Shown piece by piece: positions 1 through 9,041 of a stretch of DNA of 64,000 nucleotides. Location of the stretch: contig JAUHYQ010000003.1 of the NCBI GenBank assembly GCA_030426355.1, forward strand, positions 186,001 to 250,000. Direction: 5' to 3'. Source of the DNA: Gammaproteobacteria bacterium (GTDB lineage Bacteria > Pseudomonadota > Gammaproteobacteria > Steroidobacterales > GCA-2729495). Each line of letters starts with the position of its first letter. Position 1 is the stretch's first letter. A program made the translations under genes and the position numbers. The notes under the pieces were generated by a model that saw only the letters and a program-made list of their open reading frames with translations, did no database searches and had not been told where the DNA came from.

Positions 1-984
1 GGCAGCATAGTTGGTTGTGGTGAAACCCGTGGTAGTGGCGATGGATACGACCTGAAAAAGGCCATCATTAATGGTGTGTCGCAGGGACGTATAGCCCCCG
101 AAAAAATATAAATAGCCGATCACCGCGACAGCCAACCCAATCATGCCCTTGGCGTACGCTCGAAATTCTGAGTCGCGAAGATACACTTTCAGGCTTATCC
201 CGCGGAGCGCCAGAAAGTGCAGCGAAAAATTTATGCCCGCAGCGAACATAAATACAATGGCGACAGCATTAATGGTTGAATTGTTGAAATACCCCATGCT
301 GGCATCGTGAGTAGAGAAACCACCGATCGCGACTGTGCTGAAGGCATGACAGAGTGCATCGAAGGCGCCCATGCCGGCAGCATAGTAAGCGCCGCCGCAG
401 GCCACGGTCAGCCCGAGGTAGATATACCAGAGTGCCTTCGCGGTTTCGGTAATGCGCGGCGTGAGTTTGGAGTCCTTTACCGGCCCGGCCATTTCTGCCC
501 TGTAAAGCTGCATGCCGCCGACGCCGAGCATCGGCAACACGGCAACGGCCAGCACGATGATGCCCATGCCGCCGAGCCACTGCAGTTGTTGCCGGTAGTA
601 CAGCAACGATCGGGGCATGTCATCGAGGCCGGTCAGCACGGTCGCGCCGGTCGTGGTCAGCCCCGACATGGATTCGAACACCGCATCAGTCAGGCTCATG
701 TCGGGCTGTTCCAGAAGCAACAGCGGCAACGCGCCTACCGTCCCAAGGCCTAACCAGAAAGCCGCCACCACCAGGAATCCATCGCGTAACCGCAAGTCTT
801 CGGTATGTTTGCGGGCCGGAAACCAGATCACCAATCCGGCGATCACAGTCATGAGGTAACCCGACAAAAAGGCGCCGGCACCACCGTCGTTAAAGTACCA
901 GGAGATCGCTACCGGTGGGAGCAAAGTAAAACTGAAGATTAACAGCAACAGGCCCAGCATGCGTTGGACGACAGCTAGTCGCAT
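1..984 (-). CDS. trkH: Trk potassium uptake membrane subunit TrkH, 3' part missing
   Basis: Inner-membrane K+-translocating subunit of the Trk system. The visible 328 residues begin with a hydrophobic helix (MRLAVVQRMLGLLLL) and carry the TrkH/KtrB selectivity-filter loops: SGLTTTGATVLTG, STVAIGGFSTHDA and, at the cut edge, SIATTTGFTTTNYA. About two thirds of the usual ~480 residues are present; the C-terminus lies beyond the window. The ATG at 984 is 6 bp after the trkA stop, so trkA and trkH form one minus-strand unit in which the regulatory subunit is translated first. The family assignment is firm because all visible pore loops match. Confidence 0.95.
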   Translation of the reverse strand, partial: MRLAVVQRMLGLLLLIFSFTLLPPVAISWYFNDGGAGAFLSGYLMTVIAGLVIWFPARKHTEDLRLRDGFLVVAAFWLGLGTVGALPLLLLEQPDMSLTDAVFESMSGLTTTGATVLTGLDDMPRSLLYYRQQLQWLGGMGIIVLAVAVLPMLGVGGMQLYRAEMAGPVKDSKLTPRITETAKALWYIYLGLTVACGGAYYAAGMGAFDALCHAFSTVAIGGFSTHDASMGYFNNSTINAVAIVFMFAAGINFSLHFLALRGISLKVYLRDSEFRAYAKGMIGLAVAVIGYLYFFGGYTSLRHTINDGLFQVVSIATTTGFTTTNYAA

Positions 985-990
985 GGCTAA

Positions 991-2355
991 TCAGCGCGCC
1001 TGAAAAACTCGTTCGACATCGTCAATATGGCGACGATCGGTCATGAACAAGATTACGTGATCATTTTCTTCAACCACGGTATCGTGATGAGCCTGCATCA
1101 CGACATCGCCCCTTACAATGGTGCATATGCTGGTGCCCTGCGGAAGTTTGATTTGATCGATGGTTCGGCCAACCACTTTTGAACGCCCTGGCTCGCCGTG
1201 GGCAATCGCTTCGATTGCTTCCGCTCGGCCGCGACGCAATGAATGGACCTTCACAACGTCACCGCGGCGAACGTAGGTGAGCAGCGAACCAATAGTCACC
1301 TGCTGCGGCGAAATCGCGACATCAATATTGCCGCTTTCAACCAGTTCCGCATACGACGGGCGGTTAATAAGTGCCATCACTTTCTTGCAGCCAAGCCGTT
1401 TGGCCAGCATGGAAGAAAGTATGTTGGCTTCTTCGGCATCGGTAACCGCCACAAAAATATCTGCGCTGTCGACGCTTTCTTCGAGCATCAGCGCTTCGTC
1501 CGCAGCATCGCCGGACAGGACGATGGCGCGTTCCAGTCGTTCTGACAATTGACGGGCGCGAGCCCTGTTGCGCTCGATAATTTTCACCTGATTGGTTTTC
1601 TCCAATGCCCGCGCCAGCCGGTAACCAATATTGCCGCCACCGGCGATAAATACGCGTCGCACGGGTTCTTCCAGCTTGCGTATTTCACTCATCACGACGC
1701 GGATGTCTTTACGCGCGGCAATAAAAAACACTTCATCACCGGCTTCCAGCGTGGTCTCTCCGTCGACGGGAACAGGATAGCCGGCGCGATAAACCGCTGC
1801 GACGCGGGCTTCCACGTTGGGCAAATGGTCGTCAAGGGCCTTGATTTGCTGCCCCACCAGCAACCCGCCCTTGTGCGCCCGCACACCAACGAGCCTGACT
1901 TTTCCGTCGGCGAATTCCAGCACCTGAAAAGCGCCCGGGTAATGGATCAGTTGCTCAATGTTGTCGGTGACCAGCTGTTCGGGACTGATGCATACATCCA
2001 CCGGCATGTGTTCGCTCTGGAACAGCTCCTTGGCGTTGATGTATTCAGGTGCCCTGATGCGGGCGATTTTTGTGGGTGTGTCGAAAAGCGTATACGCGAT
2101 CTGGCAGATCACCATGTTGAGTTCGTCGCTGTTCGTCAGCGCGATAACCATGTCTGCCTTGCGAGCACCGGCGCGCTCCAGTACGTCCGGATATGCGGCA
2201 TGTCCGATAACGGTGCGCACATCAAGTCGATCCTGCAGCTCGCGTAAAGCCGTGGCGTTGGTGTCAACGATGGTTACCTGATTGGCCTCTTCACGGGCCA
2301 GTTGATGGGCAACATTAGAACCAACTTGTCCGGCTCCTAGGATAAGAATATTCAT
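991..2355 (-). CDS. trkA: Trk system K+ regulatory NAD-binding protein TrkA
   Basis: Cytoplasmic peripheral subunit that binds NAD(H) and gates TrkH. At 454 aa it has the usual TrkA length with two RCK_N/RCK_C repeats. The first Rossmann motif is at the N-terminus (MNILILGAGQVGSNVA) and the second at about residue 235 (RRVFIAGGGNIGYRLARAL). The acidic residue ending the second strand (IVDTNATAL) fits NAD binding. The gene starts with ATG, ends 6 bp before trkH, and no SD is obvious. The 61 bp separating it from uvrD show no clear terminator. Confidence 0.97.
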   Translation of the reverse strand: MNILILGAGQVGSNVAHQLAREEANQVTIVDTNATALRELQDRLDVRTVIGHAAYPDVLERAGARKADMVIALTNSDELNMVICQIAYTLFDTPTKIARIRAPEYINAKELFQSEHMPVDVCISPEQLVTDNIEQLIHYPGAFQVLEFADGKVRLVGVRAHKGGLLVGQQIKALDDHLPNVEARVAAVYRAGYPVPVDGETTLEAGDEVFFIAARKDIRVVMSEIRKLEEPVRRVFIAGGGNIGYRLARALEKTNQVKIIERNRARARQLSERLERAIVLSGDAADEALMLEESVDSADIFVAVTDAEEANILSSMLAKRLGCKKVMALINRPSYAELVESGNIDVAISPQQVTIGSLLTYVRRGDVVKVHSLRRGRAEAIEAIAHGEPGRSKVVGRTIDQIKLPQGTSICTIVRGDVVMQAHHDTVVEENDHVILFMTDRRHIDDVERVFQAR

Positions 2356-2416
2356 CTATATTGTGGGCGCTCGTTAACACGCGGTATGTTACAACACTTG
2401 TCGAGCTTAAAAACGA

Positions 2417-4579
2417 CTACATCAATTCCAGGTTGGCGTAGGACAATACCAGCCACTTGGTACCAACGGTTTCAAAATTCACTTGTACCCGGGCATGCGC
2501 ACCTGAACCTTCGTAATTCAGAACCACGCCGTCGCCAAACTTACCATGCCGGACATGCTGCCCCAGCCGGACACCCGCAGGCGCTATCTTTATTGCGCCA
2601 TGCTGGTTGCCTGAGCGACTGAAGGAAGGCCGCGAGACCTTGATGCTTGGACGAATTTCCTCAACGCAGTCGCTAGGCAGTTCGGCAACAAAGCGGGAGA
2701 CTTGAGCGTAATTGTCCATCCCGTGCATCCGTCGTTGTTCGGCATGGCTGAGATAAAGCTGTTGCATGGCGCGGGTTATGCCCACGTAGCAGAGCCTGCG
2801 CTCCTCTTCGAGCCCGCCCGCATCGTTCAGTGAACGTTTGTGCGGAAACAGCCCTTCTTCCAGGCCGGCGATAAATACCAGCGGAAACTCCAGGCCTTTG
2901 GCGGAATGCAGCGTCATGAGTTGAACGCAGTCCTCCCATTTTTCTGCCTGACCTTCGCCGGCTTCCAGTGCTGCATGCGACAGAAACGCAGCAAGCGGGG
3001 GCAATTCATCTTGCTCATCGGGCTCATATGATTGCGCAGCGTTTACGAGTTCCTCCAGGTTTTCTACCCGGGTTTCGGCCTGTTCGCCGCGGTCCTTGCG
3101 ATGGTGTTCCAGCAGACCGCTGTGGGTGAGCACGTGCTCTACCGTCTCGCTCAGTTCAAGCTGGCTAGTGTCTTTATCCAGTTGCTCAATCAGCATCATG
3201 AATTGCTGCACAGCTGTTGTTGCGCGCGAACTCAGTGACCCACCCGCAGCGCTCAGTGCAGCATTCCACATCGAGGTGGCATTCGCACTGGCATATTCAC
3301 GGATCTGGCTTACTGTTTTGGCACCAATGCCACGGGTGGGCAGATTGACCACGCGTTCAAATGATGTGTCATCGGCACGATTTTCGAGCAGGCGCAGATA
3401 TGCAAGCGCATCCTTGATTTCGGCGCGCTCAAAAAAGCGCAATCCGCCATAGACCCGGTAGGGAATTTGTCTGGCGAGCAACATTTCTTCCAGTACCCGT
3501 GACTGAGCGTTGGAGCGATACAGCACCGCCGCATCGGCACGCAGATTGCCCTGGCTGATCCAGTCTTCCAGCCGTGAAACTACAAATTCCGCCTCGTCAC
3601 GGTCGTTGTACGCGCGATAGAGCTTGATGGGCTCGCCGTCGTTACCGTCGGTCCACAGATTCTTTCCGAGACGGTCGTGATTGTTGGCGATAATGGCATT
3701 GGCAGCGTTAAGGATGGTCGACGTGGAACGATAATTCTGTTCCAGCTTGATTTCCCGCATGGCCGGAAATGCTTTTTTCAGTTGAAACATGTTTTCGACG
3801 CGCGCGCCGCGCCATCGATAGATGGATTGATCGTCGTCGCCGACAGCAAACAACAAACCGCTGTCACCCGCGAGCACCCGCAGCCACGCGTATTGCACGC
3901 TGTTGGTGTCCTGAAACTCGTCCACCAGCAAATGCCTGAAGCGCTGCTGATACTGACGCAAAATATCGGGGTTACGCAGCCAAAGTTCATGGGCCCGCAG
4001 CAGCAGTTCAGCAAAATCAACCAGGCCGTTCTGATCGCACATGGCTTGATAGTTGCGATAAATATTGACCATCATGGCGCGGGTTTGGTCGTTACGCGTA
4101 TCGATATGATCGGGGCGCCGACCCTCGTCTTTCTGGCCGTTAATAAACCACTGCACTTCGCGCGGCGCCCACGTGCTGTCATCGAGTTCCATGTCGCGAA
4201 TAATGCGCTTTACCAGTCGCAACTGATCCTGCGAATCAAGGATCTGAAATGCCGGCGGCAAGTCTGCTGCCTCGGCATGTCGACGCAGCAGACGATGAGC
4301 CAATCCGTGAAAAGTGCCGACCCAAAGATTGCTCACCGGAATATCCAGCAGGTTTTCGACGCGGGCGCGCATTTGTGCCGCTGCCTTGTTGGTGAAAGTC
4401 ACGGCCAGAATGCCATGCGGCGAAACGCCCTCGACCTCGACCAACCATGCGATACGGTGCACGAGCACCCGTGTTTTTCCGCTGCCGGCACCCGCTACTA
4501 CCAGCACCGGCTCCTGTGGGGCGGTGACAGCTTCACGCTGCGCGTCGTTTAACGGGTCGATTATTCGAGTGACATCCAT
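2417..4579 (-). CDS. uvrD: DNA helicase II UvrD
   Basis: Superfamily 1A 3'-5' helicase of nucleotide excision and mismatch repair. The 720-aa protein has the full motif set: Q-motif region (LNDAQREAVTAP), Walker A (GAGSGKTRVLVHR), motif II (LLVDEFQDTNSVQY), motif III (VGDDDQSIYRWRGA), motif IV (LEQNYRST), motif V (TLHSAKGLEFPLVFIAG) and motif VI (CYVGITRAMQQLYLSHA). The C-terminal part (VRLGQHVRHGKFGDGVVL) is the RNA-polymerase-interacting Tudor-like domain found in UvrD and PcrA but not Rep, which supports UvrD over Rep. The start is the ATG at 4579, close to the end of the next upstream gene. Confidence 0.96.
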   Translation of the reverse strand: MDVTRIIDPLNDAQREAVTAPQEPVLVVAGAGSGKTRVLVHRIAWLVEVEGVSPHGILAVTFTNKAAAQMRARVENLLDIPVSNLWVGTFHGLAHRLLRRHAEAADLPPAFQILDSQDQLRLVKRIIRDMELDDSTWAPREVQWFINGQKDEGRRPDHIDTRNDQTRAMMVNIYRNYQAMCDQNGLVDFAELLLRAHELWLRNPDILRQYQQRFRHLLVDEFQDTNSVQYAWLRVLAGDSGLLFAVGDDDQSIYRWRGARVENMFQLKKAFPAMREIKLEQNYRSTSTILNAANAIIANNHDRLGKNLWTDGNDGEPIKLYRAYNDRDEAEFVVSRLEDWISQGNLRADAAVLYRSNAQSRVLEEMLLARQIPYRVYGGLRFFERAEIKDALAYLRLLENRADDTSFERVVNLPTRGIGAKTVSQIREYASANATSMWNAALSAAGGSLSSRATTAVQQFMMLIEQLDKDTSQLELSETVEHVLTHSGLLEHHRKDRGEQAETRVENLEELVNAAQSYEPDEQDELPPLAAFLSHAALEAGEGQAEKWEDCVQLMTLHSAKGLEFPLVFIAGLEEGLFPHKRSLNDAGGLEEERRLCYVGITRAMQQLYLSHAEQRRMHGMDNYAQVSRFVAELPSDCVEEIRPSIKVSRPSFSRSGNQHGAIKIAPAGVRLGQHVRHGKFGDGVVLNYEGSGAHARVQVNFETVGTKWLVLSYANLELM

Positions 4580-4596
4580 GTGTGCAGTCTAGCTTT

Positions 4597-5538
4597 CTAC
4601 GGCGAGGGACAGAACCATGCATACCACAGCCGCTTGCCGGGTCCGACAAAGGGCTGGGTCAGGCAGTTATCGAGCGAGACCAGCGGCGGCACCGGAACAT
4701 CGCAGGGGAGAACCTTTTCGGGTTCAGCGATGCTGGTGGCGAACAGCGGGCGATCTGTGGAAAAAACCGCACCGCCCTGCGCGCGTCTGGCGGTGGCGGT
4801 GTCCAGCACATACTCCTGAGCTGTATCGCAGGCGTTGTCGATTTGTATATCGTCCAGTTGGTTCACCAGGGCGGTGATGCGATTGGCATGTTCGTCGTCA
4901 ACGATGGCATAGCCGCCGACGGTCACTGCCGCCATGGCCCATGCCAGCGCACGTTCGCGGGGTGACGGCGTCTGGGCATTAACTTCGTCCAGAGCCTGCT
5001 GCCAAACGGCATCGCTGCGGAAGGCTTGCAAAGCAGGGTCTCCCAGCGAGTTCAGCAAGTCAGATACGCGCACCATGGCGTACAACGACCCATTAATAAC
5101 AGCTTGATCCCACCACTCCAGCGCTTCAACCGGATTGCTTTGCATGCTGCGTTCGGCAAGTGTGGCAGCAGCGCTGATATTACCTGACCCAGCCAGTGCT
5201 ACGAGGCTGGCATCGTCGTCGGCTGCTGCGGGCATCTCATCCCGTGGCACTGCGCGGAGCCATCCCGCGCTGTCAGGGTAACCTCGACTTATGCGCCAGT
5301 CACGAAAATCGGCGATTAAAGCGGCCCCGTCGAGTTGTTGTTGATCCAGCCAGTTTTGCAGCTCCGCCGCGGTTGTGATGATTGGCAGATCCGGATCGAA
5401 TTCTATAAGTTCGGGCTCGTCCTCGAGCATCACCAGCGGTCTCGGGTCGGCCAGTTCGGCGACCGTGCTCAAAACAATCCACAGCAGAATTGCCAGCAGC
5501 ACGCAGGCCATCAGAATGGTGGCGGTAAAACGCGACAT
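4597..5538 (-). CDS. Uncharacterised membrane-anchored protein
   Basis: I do not recognise this 313-aa protein. It has one N-terminal transmembrane or uncleaved signal segment (residues about 6-28, TATILMACVLLAILLWIVLS). An acidic, Pro-rich linker follows, then an Ala-rich helical body with a stretch resembling a Sel1/TPR-like helix pair (ISAAATLAERSMQSNPVEALEWWDQAVINGSLYAMVR split over residues 140-180). Two C-terminal cysteines sit in CDVPVPPLVSLDNC and a third in WFCPSP, so a periplasmic disulfide is possible. It lies between COX15 and uvrD on the same strand with 17-21 bp gaps, so co-transcription is likely. That context does not prove an oxidase role. Confidence 0.75.
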   Translation of the reverse strand: MSRFTATILMACVLLAILLWIVLSTVAELADPRPLVMLEDEPELIEFDPDLPIITTAAELQNWLDQQQLDGAALIADFRDWRISRGYPDSAGWLRAVPRDEMPAAADDDASLVALAGSGNISAAATLAERSMQSNPVEALEWWDQAVINGSLYAMVRVSDLLNSLGDPALQAFRSDAVWQQALDEVNAQTPSPRERALAWAMAAVTVGGYAIVDDEHANRITALVNQLDDIQIDNACDTAQEYVLDTATARRAQGGAVFSTDRPLFATSIAEPEKVLPCDVPVPPLVSLDNCLTQPFVGPGKRLWYAWFCPSP

Positions 5539-5559
5539 GAGTTTCGACTGCGCGGTTAA

Positions 5560-6543
5560 TCAGCGACGCGACGCAACGTTGTTCAGGTTGATCATCGTCA
5601 GCAGCAATACCGCGGCAATGCCGTTATGGCCGGTCGCTATCGCCAGCGGCAGCCCAAAGTAAACCGTGGCGAGACCCAGCGACACTTGCATGGCCAGCGC
5701 AGCCCACACTGCCAGGCACGCGGTGCGGAGCGCTGCCGAAACGTGGCGCTTGCGCCAGTAATGTCCGCCAACCAGCAACAATACAATCGTGGTGGTGACC
5801 GCGCCCAAACGATGCACAAAATGTATCGCCACGCGCGCCGGCGCTTCGAGCACCCCGAACTCATAGTTGACGCCGATGCCTCGCCACATGATGAACCCTT
5901 CGTTAAAGTCGGCCTGCTCCGGCCACCATTGCCCCATGCAGGTGGGCAGGTCCGGACAGGCGAGCGCGGCATAGTTGGAGCTGGTCCAGCCGCCCAGGGC
6001 GATCTGGCAAACCAGCACAATCAACCCGATGGCAGCGGGCCAGCTTACTTGCCGAACCCCGGGCTGATGTTTACGTGCATCTTCGAGCAACAGCCAGAAC
6101 AACAAGCCCAGCGTTGTGAGCCCGCCGAGCAGATGCCCCATGACAATCACCGGTTTTAACAACAGCGTGACCGTCCACATCCCCAGTAAGCCCTGAAAAA
6201 TCACCACACCCAGTGTGATAAGCGGAACCTTTACCGGTTGTCCCGGCTCCTTGCGATTACGCCACGCGAGCAACGCAATCAGCACGATCGCAAACCCCAG
6301 GGTGGCCGCGACGTAGCGGTGCACCATCTCGCGCCAGGCTTTGCCGGTTTCTACCAGGGGCCGCTCCGGAAAGTCGGCCTTGATATCGCCATGCTCGATG
6401 CCGGTAGGAATCAGTTCGCCGTAACAGCCGGGCCAGTCGGGGCAGCCCAGGCCCGCGTCACTCAGTCGCACATACGCACCCAACACCACCACAATGAGCG
6501 CTAGTATGGTTGCGAACCAGATTAGTCGTTTGTACCAAGCCAT
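5560..6543 (-). CDS. ctaA: Heme A synthase (COX15/CtaA family)
   Basis: Integral membrane monooxygenase that oxidises the C8 methyl group of heme O to give heme A for aa3-type cytochrome oxidase. The 327-aa protein has eight predicted helices and the conserved histidines: MVHRYVAATLG near residue 70, MGHLLGGLTTLG, FVHRLGAVTTT and TGHNGIAAVLL. A cysteine pair in the loop between helices (ACPDLPTC) matches the COX15 extracytoplasmic disulfide, and the N-terminal loop has CPDWPGC. It sits downstream of the SCO-like gene and SURF1, which confirms an oxidase assembly cluster. The oxidase subunits and CtaB are not in the window. Confidence 0.95.
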   Translation of the reverse strand: MAWYKRLIWFATILALIVVVLGAYVRLSDAGLGCPDWPGCYGELIPTGIEHGDIKADFPERPLVETGKAWREMVHRYVAATLGFAIVLIALLAWRNRKEPGQPVKVPLITLGVVIFQGLLGMWTVTLLLKPVIVMGHLLGGLTTLGLLFWLLLEDARKHQPGVRQVSWPAAIGLIVLVCQIALGGWTSSNYAALACPDLPTCMGQWWPEQADFNEGFIMWRGIGVNYEFGVLEAPARVAIHFVHRLGAVTTTIVLLLVGGHYWRKRHVSAALRTACLAVWAALAMQVSLGLATVYFGLPLAIATGHNGIAAVLLLTMINLNNVASRR

Positions 6544-6579
6544 AGCATTGCTTCCCGTGTGCTTATCACTGACGGCCGT

Positions 6580-7149
6580 CTAGCCAATGTTCGAAATGCG
6601 CAGCAAGAGCCCGATGTCCTTGCGTATATCGCCCATATCAACGCCGGGTTTATAGGACATCATGACGTTACCGAGCGGATCCACCATGAAAATCTGCCCG
6701 TTATTGTAGCTTCCGATGACCTTGCGGGCGCCTTGTGACAACGACGGGTCCGCGATAATGAGTTTGGGGTGTTCCGCGCGCACGGCCTCTGGCAGAGCCG
6801 CGCTATCGGCGGGCAGCAGTACTGTTTGCATGCGGTTAATTTTGGGCCCCAGCCAGAGCCGCACTTGCCTGATCTTTACCAGCGCATCAACGCAGATGTC
6901 ATCGCATTGCGTATCTGCCAGTACCACCAGGCTCCACACGTCACGAAAACGTGGCGCACTGTCGCCGGATGTCAGCGGCTGATCCGACAAAGTGAGCGGG
7001 GGCGATATCAGGTCGCCGTGCTGTGTTTTGTCGCCTGGGCGCCAGCCGTCGTCGGCAAAATAAAAATACATTGCTGCCAGGATTGGCAAGGCAAACAGTG
7101 CAGCGATCGCCAGCAGGGTTAGCCGGCCGCGAGTTTGGGTACTGGTCAT
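6580..7149 (-). CDS. SCO1/SenC-like membrane-anchored thioredoxin-fold protein
   Basis: A 189-aa protein with an N-terminal transmembrane segment (LTLLAIAALFALPILAAMYF) followed by a periplasmic domain that looks thioredoxin-like. It has a CxxxC pair (QCDDICVDAL) at the place where SCO proteins bind copper, but the proline after the second Cys is absent. The tail (GQIFMVDPLGNVMMSYKPG) matches the SCO/peroxiredoxin-like strand region. Its place between SURF1 and COX15 is where a small oxidase-associated protein is often found. I chose the ATG at 7149 because it overlaps the SURF1 stop by 4 bp (ATGA) and begins just before the membrane segment. The function in copper delivery is inferred. Confidence 0.8.
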   Translation of the reverse strand: MTSTQTRGRLTLLAIAALFALPILAAMYFYFADDGWRPGDKTQHGDLISPPLTLSDQPLTSGDSAPRFRDVWSLVVLADTQCDDICVDALVKIRQVRLWLGPKINRMQTVLLPADSAALPEAVRAEHPKLIIADPSLSQGARKVIGSYNNGQIFMVDPLGNVMMSYKPGVDMGDIRKDIGLLLRISNIG

Positions 7150-7922
7150 CGGGCGTTTATCTCGTTGCGGTTGCGAAACCATTGATACATAAGAATCAGA
7201 TAAAAAATGCAGGCCAGCGCAGCAAAGGAAAACCATTGAAATGCATAACCCAGATGCTTTGCAGCGCCGTTATCCGGCGTTTGCCAGATACGCAAATAAC
7301 CATCGATCTGGGCAGGATCCAGTTGCAGCTGATAGTCGGGTAATGTCAGGCCGAGGGTTTGTTCAAGTTGCGCGCGGTCGGGAAACAGCAGGCGTCGCGG
7401 CCAGCTTTCAGTGTCATCGCTTTGCCCGAGCAGCAGGCCTGGCGCCGGTAGAAAGTTAAGCTGCGCCACGATGGTTCTTTGCTCTGCACTGACTCCAATA
7501 TCGGGCAGTATCTGCCGATCCTGGTTCGCGGCGACCCACCCGCGATTAACCAGCACGTATCGACCGTCCGTCTGAAACGGCGTCACAACCTGGTAGCCGT
7601 TCGAGCCACCGTCCGTCATGTTATCGAGCAATATCTGGCGCTCCGGCAGATATCGACCCCGCAGCTCAAAGCGCCGAAACCGGTATTCCTCTGCCTGCTC
7701 ATCCTCCACCGGCGCGCGTAATACCTCATCTGCACCCGCTGCGACATAGTTGTCCTGCAGGCGGCGTTTCTGGTCTGCCCGGTCGAGTTGCCAGAATCCG
7801 GCCGAAAAAAACAGGCTGAGCAGTGCGACCAGCATGATCGTTGCGACAACGGGGCGCCCGATGGTCGAGCCGGGTTTGCCGCTTGCTGGTTCTGCCGCCG
7901 CGCTGTAGGGTTGCGTTCCCAT
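7146..7922 (-). CDS. SURF1 family cytochrome oxidase assembly protein
   Basis: SURF1/Shy1 proteins assist insertion of heme into cytochrome oxidase subunit I. This protein has the typical architecture of two transmembrane helices enclosing a periplasmic domain: helix 1 (VVATIMLVALLSLFF) followed by the family motif GFWQLDRADQK, a central part with VLVNRGWVAANQDR, and helix 2 near the C-terminus preceded by KHLGYAFQWFSFAA. The start is uncertain. An ATG at 7922 and a GTG at 7940 are both in frame and neither has a clear SD; the GTG would abut the divergent start at 7941. Translation is probably coupled to the downstream SCO-like gene through the 4-bp overlap. Confidence 0.92.
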   Translation of the reverse strand: MGTQPYSAAAEPASGKPGSTIGRPVVATIMLVALLSLFFSAGFWQLDRADQKRRLQDNYVAAGADEVLRAPVEDEQAEEYRFRRFELRGRYLPERQILLDNMTDGGSNGYQVVTPFQTDGRYVLVNRGWVAANQDRQILPDIGVSAEQRTIVAQLNFLPAPGLLLGQSDDTESWPRRLLFPDRAQLEQTLGLTLPDYQLQLDPAQIDGYLRIWQTPDNGAAKHLGYAFQWFSFAALACIFYLILMYQWFRNRNEINAR

Positions 7923-7940
7923 TAGCGCGGGCCGATCCAC

Positions 7941-8153
7941 ATGATCATCAAATACCTGATTGTCGCTGTCTTAATTGCCATCGTGTTGAGTCTGGGTTCG
8001 GGCATGTATTTCATGCTCAAGGACAAGGGCCGATCCAAACGCATGGTGCATTCGTTGACGGTAAGGATCAGCCTTTCGGTTGCACTGTTTGTCTTGTTGT
8101 TTATCGCCTGGTACTTCGGTTTGATACAGCCGCATCCCATTGCGCCCGGTTAG
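7941..8153 (+). CDS. DUF2909 twin-transmembrane protein
   Basis: A 70-aa protein with two hydrophobic helices (residues about 4-26 and 44-62) joined by a short basic loop (KDKGRSKRMVHSLTVRI). This matches the small DUF2909 family usually found beside cytochrome c oxidase assembly genes. Here it is alone and divergent from SURF1. Its ATG is only 18 bp from the SURF1 ATG at 7922, so the promoters of both genes must overlap coding sequence. Its function is unknown; the neighbourhood suggests a role in oxidase biogenesis. Confidence 0.8.
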   Translation: MIIKYLIVAVLIAIVLSLGSGMYFMLKDKGRSKRMVHSLTVRISLSVALFVLLFIAWYFGLIQPHPIAPG

Positions 8154-8180
8154 CGGCTGACTTGATAGTGGGGCAGCATT

Positions 8181-9041
8181 TTAACCCCCTTTGCGTCTTC
8201 CCATCAGTCGGTCAACCGGAAAGCTTGCTACCCCGTCCTGCATAACTACGCCCGGCCCGGCGTCACCGGTCCAGGCCTGCCCGGTGATTACTTCAGCGTG
8301 CGCTACAAAAGTGCCGTTTGCGGACCGCAACGAATCGGCAGCAGCGAGCATTTCCTTCCAGCGCCCCGGCGTGGTCAGCCCTTTACGCCGTGCTGACAGG
8401 AAATTGGTCGCACCGGCCGCGCGCAGGTCTGCGAACAACCGCTCTGTGTTCCGGTAGTTAATCTGTAACGTGTCTACGTCCATGACCGGCTCGCGAAAGC
8501 CGGCCTGCACCAGTGCATCACCGATGTTGTGCATATCGGCGAAGCTGTGTACATGCGGTGCCGAGTCTGCTTTCGCCCAGGCGCGGCGCAGATTCTTAAG
8601 CGTATCGGGGCCCAGCGTGTTGAACAGAAACAGCCCGGGTGTCCGCAATACCCGTCGTGCTTCCGAAAATATTTTCAGTGGTTCGGCGCAATTTGGCAGC
8701 GTCATGTTGGAAACAATGATATCCACACTGTTGTCTGCCAGTGGCAGCCGGTGGCCATCGGCGCAAACTCGCGGCACGGTTTTTTCGGCCGCGGCGGCCA
8801 ACATTCGTTCCGACCAGTCCAGCAGTATCAGCAAGGCCTCCGGATAGCGTTGTTGCAAAGCGTTGGCCGCGCCGCCGGTTCCGGCACCCAGATCAAGTAT
8901 GACTGTTGGATCCAGCGTAATGAGATCCAGCCGCTCAAGCAGCCTTTCGCGAGTTTCGTGGCAAAGAAAATCGGTCTGATCAATCGAGCTTACGAGGCGA
9001 TCGCAAGCTCGACGCAATTGCTGTTGATCCAGTTCATGCAC
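8181..9041 (-). CDS. bioC: Malonyl-ACP O-methyltransferase BioC
   Basis: SAM-dependent methyltransferase that methylates malonyl-ACP, letting the fatty acid synthesis machinery make the pimeloyl chain of biotin. The 286-aa protein has the class I SAM motif I ([16 protein letters not shown], about residue 48), an acidic end of strand 2 (LLDWSERML) and a motif IV region ([20 protein letters not shown]), followed by a BioC-type helical insert and C-terminal region. It overlaps the 3' end of bioB by 8 bp, which makes BioC the right choice among close methyltransferases. bioF, bioH, bioD and bioA are not in the window. Confidence 0.92.
   Translation of the reverse strand: MHELDQQQLRRACDRLVSSIDQTDFLCHETRERLLERLDLITLDPTVILDLGAGTGGAANALQQRYPEALLILLDWSERMLAAAAEKTVPRVCADGHRLPLADNSVDIIVSNMTLPNCAEPLKIFSEARRVLRTPGLFLFNTLGPDTLKNLRRAWAKADSAPHVHSFADMHNIGDALVQAGFREPVMDVDTLQINYRNTERLFADLRAAGATNFLSARRKGLTTPGRWKEMLAAADSLRSANGTFVAHAEVITGQAWTGDAGPGVVMQDGVASFPVDRLMGRRKGG

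Noticed and set aside
1549-2247. 232-aa open frame on the plus strand inside trkA
   Set aside because: Antisense to a clearly conserved gene. It has no family match and its His/Gln-rich content is typical of frames opposite GC-rich genes.
3677-4552. 291-aa open frame on the plus strand inside uvrD
   Set aside because: Shadow of the UvrD helicase motifs on the opposite strand; no independent signal.
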